From Acidobacteriota bacterium (GTDB lineage: Bacteria; Acidobacteriota; Terriglobia; Terriglobales; Acidobacteriaceae), in the NCBI GenBank assembly GCA_021778815.1, contig JAJYBW010000060.1, positions 1-11,979 on the forward strand: a stretch of DNA of 11,979 bases, read 5' to 3'. The position numbers were made by a program, and so were the translations under genes. The notes beneath the pieces were generated by a model. It saw nothing but the letters and a program-made list of their open reading frames with translations, did no database searches and was not told the DNA's origin. This document shows positions 1 through 6,574 of the stretch, piece by piece. The stretch's first letter is position 1. Every line of letters starts with the position of its first letter.

Positions 1-66
1 ATTCTGGCGTGGAGGGTGCGCGATTACTTTGGACCGTTATTTGTGCAGAAGGCGGTTGAGAAGTAA
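1..66 (+). CDS. C-terminal end of an unidentified protein (5' truncated)
   Basis: The window opens inside a reading frame that runs for 21 codons and ends at TAA (64-66). The visible tail is mixed aromatic and basic (ending QKAVEK) and cannot be assigned to a family. The next gene starts about 42 bases later on the same strand, so the two may be co-transcribed. It is called a real gene end only because the frame is open from base 1 and the spacing to the next gene is natural. A chance open stretch of this length is possible. Confidence 0.4.
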   Translation: MLAWRVRDYFGPLFVQKAVEK

Positions 67-108
67 GTCGCGCCAACCACTCAAATCTTTGTGCACCGGG
101 AGACGATG

Positions 109-510
109 ATGGAAGTAACTCCATATCTAAACTTCAACGGCAATTGCGAGGAAGCGTTCAGGTTCTATGAACAGCATCTCGGAGGAACAATCGAAGCGAT
201 CCATACTTTCGCCGGCTCTCCGATGGAGAATCAATTACCGCCGGACTGGCGAAATAAAGTGATGCACGTCCGAATGAAAATCGGCACTTCGGTACTGATG
301 GGCTCCGATGCGCCGGGAGGCCGCTATCAAGCGCCGCAGGGATTTTCAGTTTCTCTGAACTTGAAAGACACCGCCGAAGCAGACAGAATTTACGACGCGC
401 TGTCGGCCAACGGCAACATTCTTATGGCAATCCAGCCGACATTTTGGGCGAAGCGGTTCGCCATGTTTACCGATTCGTTCGGCATACCGTGGATGATTAA
501 CTGCGAATAA
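109..510 (+). CDS. VOC-superfamily (PhnB/YjdN-like, glyoxalase-fold) protein
   Basis: A protein of 133 residues of the PhnB-like branch of the vicinal oxygen chelate superfamily. The opening VTPYLNFNGNCEEAFRFYEQHLGG is the typical first beta-alpha unit of this family (strand, then a helix carrying the A-x-x-F-Y pattern). The ending DSFGIPWMINCE is the typical last strand. Length matches the family (about 130-150). Members are small cytosolic dimers, usually of unknown substrate, so no reaction is assigned. The frame is open from a GTG at 91, but nothing like a ribosome site precedes that codon. GGGAGA at 98-103 sits 5 bases before the ATG at 109 (2 before the ATG at 106), so 109 is preferred. 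It faces the thioesterase gene convergently, with a hairpin between them. Confidence 0.85.
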   Translation: MEVTPYLNFNGNCEEAFRFYEQHLGGTIEAIHTFAGSPMENQLPPDWRNKVMHVRMKIGTSVLMGSDAPGGRYQAPQGFSVSLNLKDTAEADRIYDALSANGNILMAIQPTFWAKRFAMFTDSFGIPWMINCE

Positions 511-542
511 TATCGCACCCTTGGCATCCCCGACATGTGTGG

Positions 543-572
543 AGTGAGCGGAGCATTTGCTCACTTTCCTTT
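543..572 (+). terminator. Probable Rho-independent terminator of the VOC gene
   Basis: AGTGAGC (543-549) pairs with GCTCACT (559-565) as a 7-bp stem with a 9-base loop. It is followed by a T-rich stretch TTTCCTTTG on the plus strand. It lies 33 bases after the VOC stop, and its right arm overlaps the last codons of the convergent thioesterase gene. On the minus strand no T tract follows, so it should work mainly for the plus-strand gene. Confidence 0.5.
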
Positions 573-992
573 GAGTGCGTGCAGATATTTTTCCGGTAGC
601 GCACGTTTTGTCAGGGTGTGATCGGTGACAACGTGGATAGTTTCGCCTTCCGCGAGTAACTGCTGATCGCTGACGCGCACCACGCGGTAGCGAAATTTCA
701 GGACGGCGCCGCGAACCCCGGTGACGCGGGTGTCAATGACAAGCTCGTCATCATAACGAGCCGGCGCTTTGTAACGGCAGTTCGCCTCGACGACCGGGAT
801 AAAACAGTCATCCTCAATTTCCATGGTTTTGTAGTCGAAGCCGAGTTGGCGCAGCAATTCCACGCGGCCAATTTCAAACCAGACCAGGAAATTCGAATAA
901 TAGACGACCCCCATCTGGTCGGTTTCCGCATACCGCACGCGTAGACGAACTTCACCCGTCACACGATTTCCGGTTACATTTAACTCGCTCAC
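561..992 (-). CDS. Acyl-CoA thioesterase, YbgC/FadM (4HBT hot-dog) family
   Basis: A hot-dog-fold thioesterase of 143 residues that should hydrolyse an acyl-CoA to free acid and CoA in the cytosol. The family signature is near the N terminus: RYAETDQMGVVYYSNF, where the Asp (residue 25 with the chosen start) is the catalytic acid, followed by WFEIGRVELLRQLG. The ending DHTLTKRALPEKY is also typical. Length is standard for YbgC proteins. Start choice: GAGGAG on the minus strand (1003-998) lies 5 bases before the GTG at 992. The frame also has a GTG at 998, but it overlaps that ribosome site. Only 12 bases separate it from the enoyl-CoA hydratase stop, so the two are almost certainly co-transcribed. 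It may recycle CoA when intermediates of the neighbouring pathway pile up. The substrate cannot be read from sequence. Confidence 0.88.
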   Translation of the reverse strand: MSELNVTGNRVTGEVRLRVRYAETDQMGVVYYSNFLVWFEIGRVELLRQLGFDYKTMEIEDDCFIPVVEANCRYKAPARYDDELVIDTRVTGVRGAVLKFRYRVVRVSDQQLLAEGETIHVVTDHTLTKRALPEKYLHALKGK

Positions 993-1004
993 GAGCACTC
1001 CTCT

Positions 1005-1814
1005 TCAATGGTGGACAGGGATCTTGCTGCGTTTGCGAGAAGGCCAGTCGGGCGTGCGTCGTTCGAGAAATGCAGACACTCCCTCGCGAAAATCTTCTGT
1101 GCTGCGAGCATTCGTGTTCATTTCAACGGCCGCCTTCAACTGGCGATCCAGCCGCTCCTTCATATGCGCGGAAAGCAATTGCTTGGTAGCGCGCAAAGAC
1201 TCCGGACTGTTCTTCAGCAGAAGACGCGCCAGGCGAACGGCTCGCTCCATCAGGCCGGAGTCGCGCACGACCTCATTCACCAGGCCCAGGTGCTGCGCTT
1301 CTTCCGCAGTGATCAAGCGCGCCGTCAATAGCAAATCCCTCGCATCTTTTTCGCCTACCTGCAGCGTGAGAAATGTGGAGACAATGGCCGGAATAAATCC
1401 GATACGCGCTTCTGTATATCCGAATTTTGCTTCGGGCACGGCCAGCGTGAAATCGCAGACCGTGGCCAGTCCCATGCCGCCGGCAATCGCATGTCCATTG
1501 ACTGCCGCGATGGTGGGCAGCGGCAGGTCATAGAGCCTACGCAGCAATAACGCGATGCGTTCCGCGTCGACGTTGTGCTGTAGGGTGGTGTTTTTCAGCA
1601 AGGACTGTAGATGTTCCAAATCGAGGCCGGCACAAAACGCTGGCCCTCTGCCGGTCAAAATCAGGACCCCGGAATTTCGATCCGCCAGGCTTTCAAGGGT
1701 CGCGATCAACTCATCGATCATCTGCGGAGTGAGTGCATTGCGACGCTCGGACCGGTTGAACGTGATGGTAATGATGTCTTCCATCTCCGTCATGTACAGC
1801 GTTTGATAAGACAT
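1005..1814 (-). CDS. Enoyl-CoA hydratase/isomerase (crotonase) family, LiuC-like
   Basis: A crotonase-fold protein of 269 residues. The oxyanion-hole segment AFCAGLDL is at about 59-66, and the second signature NGHAIAGGMGLATVCDF is at about 106-122. Of the two catalytic glutamates of mitochondrial hydratase, the one equivalent to Glu164 is present (Glu135 in YTEARIGFIPA). The position of Glu144 appears to be Gly115, so simple water addition to short straight chains is not assured. The stretch EARIGFIPA followed by V-S-x-F resembles LiuC-type methylglutaconyl-CoA hydratases of leucine breakdown, which fits the carboxyltransferase and lyase-like genes upstream. A strong AGGAG (1824-1820) lies 5 bases before the ATG. 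The thioesterase gene follows after 12 bases. An isomerase or another short-chain hydratase is an alternative. Confidence 0.88.
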   Translation of the reverse strand: MSYQTLYMTEMEDIITITFNRSERRNALTPQMIDELIATLESLADRNSGVLILTGRGPAFCAGLDLEHLQSLLKNTTLQHNVDAERIALLLRRLYDLPLPTIAAVNGHAIAGGMGLATVCDFTLAVPEAKFGYTEARIGFIPAIVSTFLTLQVGEKDARDLLLTARLITAEEAQHLGLVNEVVRDSGLMERAVRLARLLLKNSPESLRATKQLLSAHMKERLDRQLKAAVEMNTNARSTEDFREGVSAFLERRTPDWPSRKRSKIPVHH

Positions 1815-1895
1815 TCTGGCTCCTGCAGCGATACACGCGCAAATCCATAGTAGAGGATGGGATGGCGCAAGTCACTTTCGCGGAGCCATGGCTTT

Positions 1896-3296
1896 TTATT
1901 CGTTGGACTGTGGATGGACTCGGTTCACTTCGTGATTACGAACCTCATGCAATCGCTGGTCTCCGGAGGCGGACGCTTCTCCGGAGATGGCGTAGGCTAC
2001 CGCCGCGCCGATGAGTGCAGGAATAATGAAAGCGTGGCCCCCGGTAGCTTCCGCCACAAAGACGACCGCAGCCAATGGCGTTTTATATCCTGCCGCAATG
2101 AACGATGCCATGCCGACCGCCGCATAGAGCTCGACCGAGCCGGAATGAGCAATCGACTGCGCGAATGCGGTGCCGAAGCTTCCGCCGGTCAGGAACAGCG
2201 GCACGAACATTGCGCTGACGCCGCCGCTGGCCAAGGTAAACAGGGTGGCCGCTAGCTTGAGTACACCGAATACGACCAGTTCCAGCGAACTGTGATGGTG
2301 GCCAAGAATCTCTCCAACAGCTTCGTAATTTGGACCGAGAGGCACCAGTGCCCCGCGATAAAGAGCAAGGAATATGAGGCCGCAAAGTCCAGCGAGAAAA
2401 CCGCCCAGCGTCAGCTTGACCCAATGCGGAATCGCCCAGTGCACCATAAAGACGCGAGCACGCCGAAAAGTAATGGTGAAGGCCATTGCGGTCAGCCCGA
2501 TCAGCACACCAAGTAATGCAGACCAAAGGAGATCCCGACCGGTAAAAGAATTGGCGCTGGCAAAGTTGAAGAGAGGTGCGGCACCCAGAAAAAATGCCAG
2601 CGTCACATACGAAACCACCGAGGCGATGAGCGAAGGCAGCAGCGCCTCATGTGCAAGGTCATCTTTGTAGGGCATTTCCAGCGCAAAGACGAGCCCCGTC
2701 ATGGGCGCACGAAATACGGCTGCCATGCCGGCCGCCGCGCCGCTAATGAGCATGATGCGGCGATCGCGCTGTTCCAGTCCAAACCGCCGCAGCCGCTTCC
2801 ATAACCAGGATCCAACCGCGCCGCCTCCGTAGATGCTGGGACCCTCCAGAGCTGCGCTGCCGCCAAATCCAACCGTGGTGATCGCCGCTAATATTTTTGG
2901 AAAAAAAGAGCGGACGTCAATGTCGCCCTGATGCTCGTGATAGGAACGAATAATTTCCTCGGTGGAATGTTCATTGGGATCGGGAGTGAGGAACTGCATG
3001 ATCAGTCCTGTCACTGCGAAGGCTGCTGTCATCACTGGAAGAATTGTCCACGGTCGCCGCAGAAAAAGCTGCAGTATAGGGGGCCAAAGCTCTTTCAATA
3101 TAACAACTGCGATGCCTGTGACTGCGAGCCCCGTGGTAACGCCGATGATGGGGGCGATGATCAGCCACTTATGCAGGTCGCGGGTGTAGGTCGCGGCCAG
3201 ATCCTCGGCGACCTTGGGAAAATATCTGCGCAGCAGAGGATGCTGAAAGAGCCGAAACCTCAGTTTTCGATCGGAATAATTCTCGAAGTCTGCCAT
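1896..3296 (-). CDS. ClC-family chloride channel / anion transporter
   Basis: An inner-membrane ClC protein of 466 residues without C-terminal CBS domains. Family motifs: GGSAALEGPSIYGGG (about 145-159), containing the gating glutamate Glu151 (E148 of E. coli ClC-ec1), and GGVSAMFVPLFLTGG (358-372), equal to the GxFxP anion-pore motif. The helix FRAPMTGLVFALEMPY (195-210) aligns without gaps to the ClC-ec1 segment that carries the internal proton glutamate E203, and the aligned residue here is Met208. The GSGIP serine motif and the pore tyrosine near the C terminus are not recognisable. The protein may therefore be a passive channel rather than a 2Cl-/H+ exchanger, but this is inference. The ATG overlaps the marR stop by one base (TAATG), implying translational coupling. 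The anion is unproven. Confidence 0.9.
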   Translation of the reverse strand: MADFENYSDRKLRFRLFQHPLLRRYFPKVAEDLAATYTRDLHKWLIIAPIIGVTTGLAVTGIAVVILKELWPPILQLFLRRPWTILPVMTAAFAVTGLIMQFLTPDPNEHSTEEIIRSYHEHQGDIDVRSFFPKILAAITTVGFGGSAALEGPSIYGGGAVGSWLWKRLRRFGLEQRDRRIMLISGAAAGMAAVFRAPMTGLVFALEMPYKDDLAHEALLPSLIASVVSYVTLAFFLGAAPLFNFASANSFTGRDLLWSALLGVLIGLTAMAFTITFRRARVFMVHWAIPHWVKLTLGGFLAGLCGLIFLALYRGALVPLGPNYEAVGEILGHHHSSLELVVFGVLKLAATLFTLASGGVSAMFVPLFLTGGSFGTAFAQSIAHSGSVELYAAVGMASFIAAGYKTPLAAVVFVAEATGGHAFIIPALIGAAVAYAISGEASASGDQRLHEVRNHEVNRVHPQSNE

Positions 3297-3778
3297 TACT
3301 GATTTCTCGCCCGTGCTGGTTGCCGATGGATACGCGGCAATCCTTCAGTCTGAGTTCGTAACACGGTTTGTAGTGATTCGATCAGCATGGGCCCCCGCAA
3401 ATTGAGCTCCTGCAAATGAACCTGAGAAAGCCTATCGAGCATTTTTTGTCCGCGCGCCGTGGTTCGCAAGCAAACTCGACGGCGATCCGCGCGATCGGTC
3501 GCACGTTCGAGCAGACCTTCCTGCGCGCACCGATCCACCAGTTCGACAACCGTGTTGTGCTTCAGGCCAAGGGCCTCCGCTGCATAAGCAATCGAAGGCG
3601 AACATCCTGTGGGGACGCCGGCTACCGCGAGCAACAGCTGGTGCTGCTGCGGATGGAGGCCCGCCTGGTTGGCGGCATTCTCGCTGACCAACAGGAAATT
3701 CCTCAGCTGATGTCGAAACGATGCAAGGGCTTTGTGGAGAGATTGATTTGGGTCGGGCGCGGCGGTTCGTTCACTCAC
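3296..3778 (-). CDS. MarR-family transcriptional regulator
   Basis: A winged-helix regulator of 160 residues, normal for MarR. After an N-terminal dimerisation helix, helix-turn-helix residues lie at about 64-86 (AAEALGLKHNTVVELVDRC). The wing follows with the hallmark DRADRR at 95-100, then a long C-terminal helix. The last 15 residues are basic and look disordered. MarR proteins bind short palindromes as dimers and release on binding a small ligand. The start is GTG with only a poor ribosome site, about 10 bases downstream of a perfect palindrome, so the transcript may be nearly leaderless. The stop overlaps the ClC start, which makes the ClC gene the most likely target besides marR itself. 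The ligand is unknown. Confidence 0.9.
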   Translation of the reverse strand: MSERTAAPDPNQSLHKALASFRHQLRNFLLVSENAANQAGLHPQQHQLLLAVAGVPTGCSPSIAYAAEALGLKHNTVVELVDRCAQEGLLERATDRADRRRVCLRTTARGQKMLDRLSQVHLQELNLRGPMLIESLQTVLRTQTEGLPRIHRQPARARNQ

Positions 3779-3788
3779 TCTTACATTC

Positions 3789-3803
3789 TATCGTATTACG
3801 ATA
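3789..3803. promoter_or_regulatory. Probable MarR operator (15-base perfect palindrome)
   Basis: TATCGTATTACGATA has 7-base arms around one central base, the size and symmetry typical of MarR-family sites. It ends 11 bases upstream of the marR GTG, in the 55-base gap after the lyase gene. On the minus strand TAGAAT, which overlaps its downstream edge, could be a -10 element, so a bound dimer would block the promoter. This suggests autoregulation and joint control of the ClC gene. Confidence 0.6.
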
Positions 3804-3833
3804 TATTTCTGCGAACTTCGCGGGAGTGAATCT

Positions 3834-4709
3834 CTACTGTAACGGCGGTCCAAATTCCGCGGAAATCTGACGCGCGCGCGCCAGCAGATCCGTCAGCGGC
3901 GCCAGCTCTGGTAGGATTGCGCCTGCACTACGAAGCGCCGCCATCGCCTGCTCAGTTGCGATGTTGCCTACGAGCGCATCCTGCGCGAATGGACATCCAC
4001 CCAGACCGCCCATTGCCATGTCGAACCGTCGGCAACCGGCGCGAAACGCGGCCAAGACCCTCTCCTCTACCTGATCGGATCGCGCATGCAGATGCACCCC
4101 AAACTCCACGCGGTCGTCTGTGGCGAGAACTGCAGACACGACCGAGGCGATCTGTTCCGGGTCAGCCACGCCAATCGTATCGGCGAGAGAAATCTGCTCG
4201 ACACCCATGTCGATGAGCAGACTGCAGCCTTCGATCACTTCATCGAGGCTCCATGGATCCCCGTAGGGATTGCCGAAGGCCATTGAGATGTAGACAGCCA
4301 GGTCTACTCCCGCCTTGTACGCCAGCTCCGCAATCGCGTCGAGCGCGTCGAGCGATTCCTCCGGCGTTTGATGCTGGTTGCGCTCCAGAAATCCCGGCGA
4401 GATGGAATAGGGAAAGCCGAGTGTGCGTACGGATTCCGTCGCAATCGCGCGTTCAGCCCCTTTTTCATTCACCACAATGCCGATGATGTCGACGTCTTCC
4501 GGCGCCTGCAACAGGCGCAGTACCCGCTCGGAATCTGCCATCTGCGGCACAGCTTTTGGCGATACGAAAGAAACCGCGTCGATATGCTGAAAACCGGCTG
4601 CAATCAACTCGCGCAGGTAGGAGGCCTTCACGTCAGCAGGAATCACTTTCGGCAATCCTTGCCAGGCATCGCGCGGACATTCGATGATTTTGATTTCGTC
4701 GCTGTTCAT
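3834..4709 (-). CDS. HMG-CoA lyase-like protein (divergent)
   Basis: A TIM-barrel protein of 291 residues in the HMG-CoA lyase family (cleaves 3-hydroxy-3-methylglutaryl-CoA to acetoacetate and acetyl-CoA, the last step of leucine breakdown). Seen: CPRDAWQGLP (11-20) with Arg13 and Asp14 equal to human R41 and D42; SFVSPKAVPQM (47-57); metal histidines His206 and His208; and the signature GLGGCPFA with catalytic Cys239, followed by GNIATE with Asn249. Departures: human E72 is Asp44, PRDGLQ is PRDAWQ, and HCHD is HLHA. It could cleave a related 3-hydroxy-acyl-CoA. The frame is open upstream to 5036 inside the carboxyltransferase gene, but homology begins at the ATG at 4709, 23 bases after the carboxyltransferase stop. 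The ribosome site is weak, suggesting coupling to the upstream gene. Confidence 0.85.
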   Translation of the reverse strand: MNSDEIKIIECPRDAWQGLPKVIPADVKASYLRELIAAGFQHIDAVSFVSPKAVPQMADSERVLRLLQAPEDVDIIGIVVNEKGAERAIATESVRTLGFPYSISPGFLERNQHQTPEESLDALDAIAELAYKAGVDLAVYISMAFGNPYGDPWSLDEVIEGCSLLIDMGVEQISLADTIGVADPEQIASVVSAVLATDDRVEFGVHLHARSDQVEERVLAAFRAGCRRFDMAMGGLGGCPFAQDALVGNIATEQAMAALRSAGAILPELAPLTDLLARARQISAEFGPPLQ

Positions 4710-4732
4710 GGTCTGTACATTTTGACGGTTAA

Positions 4733-6460
4733 TTATGTTTGCAGAATTCCCGGATTGAATCGCGGAACGTCCGGATTGAGCGCCGCGGCTTCCAATGCCA
4801 TTCGCAGAACATCGCGCGTTTTCCTGGGATCGATAATCGCGTCCACCCAGAGTCGCGCGGCCGCATACCGGGGGTCGGTCTGGTGATCGTAGGCCGCTTT
4901 CGTTGAGTCGAACAGGGCCTTCTTCTCCGCGTCGCTTAAGGCATGTCCCTTGCGCTCCATTTGTTTGATTCGCACCTCCACCAAAGTGTTGGCGGCGGAG
5001 GCGCCGCTCATTACCGCATATTTCGCGGTTGGCCACGCGAAAATAAATCGCGGATCATAGGCCTTGCCGCACATGGCGTAATTCCCTGCCCCGAATGAGC
5101 CGCCAATAATGACTGAGATCTTCGGCACCACGCTGTTCGACACTGCGGAGACCATCTTAGCGCCGGAGCGGATGATGCCATTCCACTCCGCATCGCGGCC
5201 CACCATGAACCCGTTCACGTCGTGCAGAAAAATCAGCGGGATCAGGTTCTGATTGCAATCCATAATAAAGCGCGCCGCCTTGTCCGCAGATTCCGGATAA
5301 ATGACGCCGCCAAACTCCATATGTTTTTCGCCGGTATGGGTGACCTGAGTACGATGAAGTTTCTGATTGGCAACGATGCCGACGGCAAAGCCGCCGATGC
5401 GCGCGTAACCGCACAGCAGCGTCTGACCGTAGTCCGGCTTGTACTCGTCAAAGCGCGAACCATCGACAATGCGAGCGATCACGGCATGCATGTCGTAGCT
5501 TTGCGATGCGGTCGCTGGATCGGGATTCACGATACCGAGCAAATCTTCGGCGGAATATTTTGGCGCGTCCTTCGCATCGTCATAGGCAACGCGATCGAAC
5601 GGCGCAGCCGCCGGATGGCCGAGTCGGGAGACAAGGGACCGCAGGCGCGCAAGGCAAAGATGATCATTGGGCTCTTTAAAGTCGACGGTCCCGGAGATTT
5701 CGGCATGCATGGTGGCGCCACCGAGTTCTTCCGCCGATACTTTCTGGCCGATGGCCGCCTGCACCAGCGCGGGCCCAGCAAGAAATAATCCGCTGCCCTC
5801 CGTCATCAACACATGATCGGTCATCACCGGCAGATACGCGCCGCCGGCGACGCACATGCCCATGATGGCGGTCATCTGAGGAATGCCGCGGGCAGACATC
5901 ACGGCATTGTTGCGGAAGACCCGGCCGAAGTCGTCCTGATCGGGAAACACATCTTCCTGCAATGGCAGAAACACCCCGGAGGAGTCGACCAGGTAGAGCG
6001 TGGGGATGTGGTTCTCGAGCGCGATGTTCTGTGCACGAAGAACCTTCTTCGCCGTCATGGGAAAAAAGGCGCCGGCCTTCACCGTGGCGTCGTTGGCAAT
6101 GATCATGACCAGACGGCCTACGACCCGGCCCACGCCGGTGACCGTTCCTGCCGCAGGCGCACCTCCGTACTCGGCATACATGTCATGGGCTGCATAGATG
6201 CTCAGCTCATGGAACTCTGTACCCGGATCGAGCAGCAGTTCGAGACGTTCGCGCACCGTGAGGCGCTGCTTTTTGTGTTGCGCTTCCATCGCTTTGGCGC
6301 CGCCCCCCTGACGGATTGTCGCCTGCTCCGCATCGAACTCCGCCAGCAAGCTACGCATGGAGGCAGCGTTCGACTGGAAGCGCTCGCTGCCAGGATCGAT
6401 GGCGGAGGAAAGCACATTCGGCAACGAATCATTCGGCGGTTGCGAGGGGCGGATCGTCAT
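4733..6460 (-). CDS. Acyl-CoA carboxylase, carboxyltransferase (beta) subunit, methylcrotonyl-CoA carboxylase type
   Basis: A two-domain crotonase-fold carboxyltransferase (575 residues from the chosen start) that moves the carboxyl group from carboxybiotin to an acyl-CoA. It follows human MCCC2 throughout: GGGAKAMEAQHKKQRLTVRER, IIANDATVKAGAFFPMT, CVAGGAYLPVMTDH (about 203-216), IVDGSRFDEY, and GGSFGAGNYAMCGKAYDPRF (about 453-472), ending in IIDP-x-x-TR. An insertion of about 18 residues relative to MCCC2 lies at about 366-384. By similarity the substrate is 3-methylcrotonyl-CoA or a close relative. The biotin carboxylase partner is absent from the window. The frame is open to an ATG at 6556, but homology begins only near codon 50 of that version and it would leave 18 bases to the divergent gene. 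The ATG at 6460 leaves 114 bases for promoters. Neither start has a good ribosome site. Confidence 0.9.
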   Translation of the reverse strand: MTIRPSQPPNDSLPNVLSSAIDPGSERFQSNAASMRSLLAEFDAEQATIRQGGGAKAMEAQHKKQRLTVRERLELLLDPGTEFHELSIYAAHDMYAEYGGAPAAGTVTGVGRVVGRLVMIIANDATVKAGAFFPMTAKKVLRAQNIALENHIPTLYLVDSSGVFLPLQEDVFPDQDDFGRVFRNNAVMSARGIPQMTAIMGMCVAGGAYLPVMTDHVLMTEGSGLFLAGPALVQAAIGQKVSAEELGGATMHAEISGTVDFKEPNDHLCLARLRSLVSRLGHPAAAPFDRVAYDDAKDAPKYSAEDLLGIVNPDPATASQSYDMHAVIARIVDGSRFDEYKPDYGQTLLCGYARIGGFAVGIVANQKLHRTQVTHTGEKHMEFGGVIYPESADKAARFIMDCNQNLIPLIFLHDVNGFMVGRDAEWNGIIRSGAKMVSAVSNSVVPKISVIIGGSFGAGNYAMCGKAYDPRFIFAWPTAKYAVMSGASAANTLVEVRIKQMERKGHALSDAEKKALFDSTKAAYDHQTDPRYAAARLWVDAIIDPRKTRDVLRMALEAAALNPDVPRFNPGILQT

Positions 6461-6487
6461 AGGTTCGGACACAGTCGGAGCCTGCTC

Positions 6488-6516
6488 AGCATAGAACACC
6501 GTGCGGCCCCGCGCAA
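6488..6516 (-). promoter_or_regulatory. Candidate promoter of the carboxyltransferase gene
   Basis: On the minus strand TTGCGC (6516-6511) and TATGCT (6493-6488) are 17 bases apart, a plausible but weak sigma-70 pair. Transcription from here would begin about 20 bases upstream of the ATG at 6460 and supports that start over 6556. The evidence is spacing only. Confidence 0.25.
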
Positions 6517-6574
6517 ATGTTCGCAAGCGTTCCGCAGAGAGGAGCGATAGACTCATCTGTCAAGGGAGCAAATC

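Noticed and set aside
1884..1893. AGCCATGGCT palindrome followed by five T residues
   Set aside because: It resembles a terminator for a plus-strand transcript, but the palindrome leaves only a 3-4 bp stem once a loop is allowed, and no plus-strand gene ends here.
4710..5036. Open frame extending the lyase-like gene upstream by 109 codons
   Set aside because: It overlaps the well-supported carboxyltransferase gene in another frame, its residues are low-complexity and unlike any lyase, and homology begins at the ATG at 4709.
5813..6550. Plus-strand open frame of 245 codons
   Set aside because: It lies antisense to the carboxyltransferase gene. It is His/Arg-rich with no domain and is a shadow of a GC-biased coding strand.
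6558..6563. Consensus TTGACA on the minus strand upstream of the carboxyltransferase
   Set aside because: No -10-like hexamer is found 16-19 bases downstream, so it is not called a promoter.
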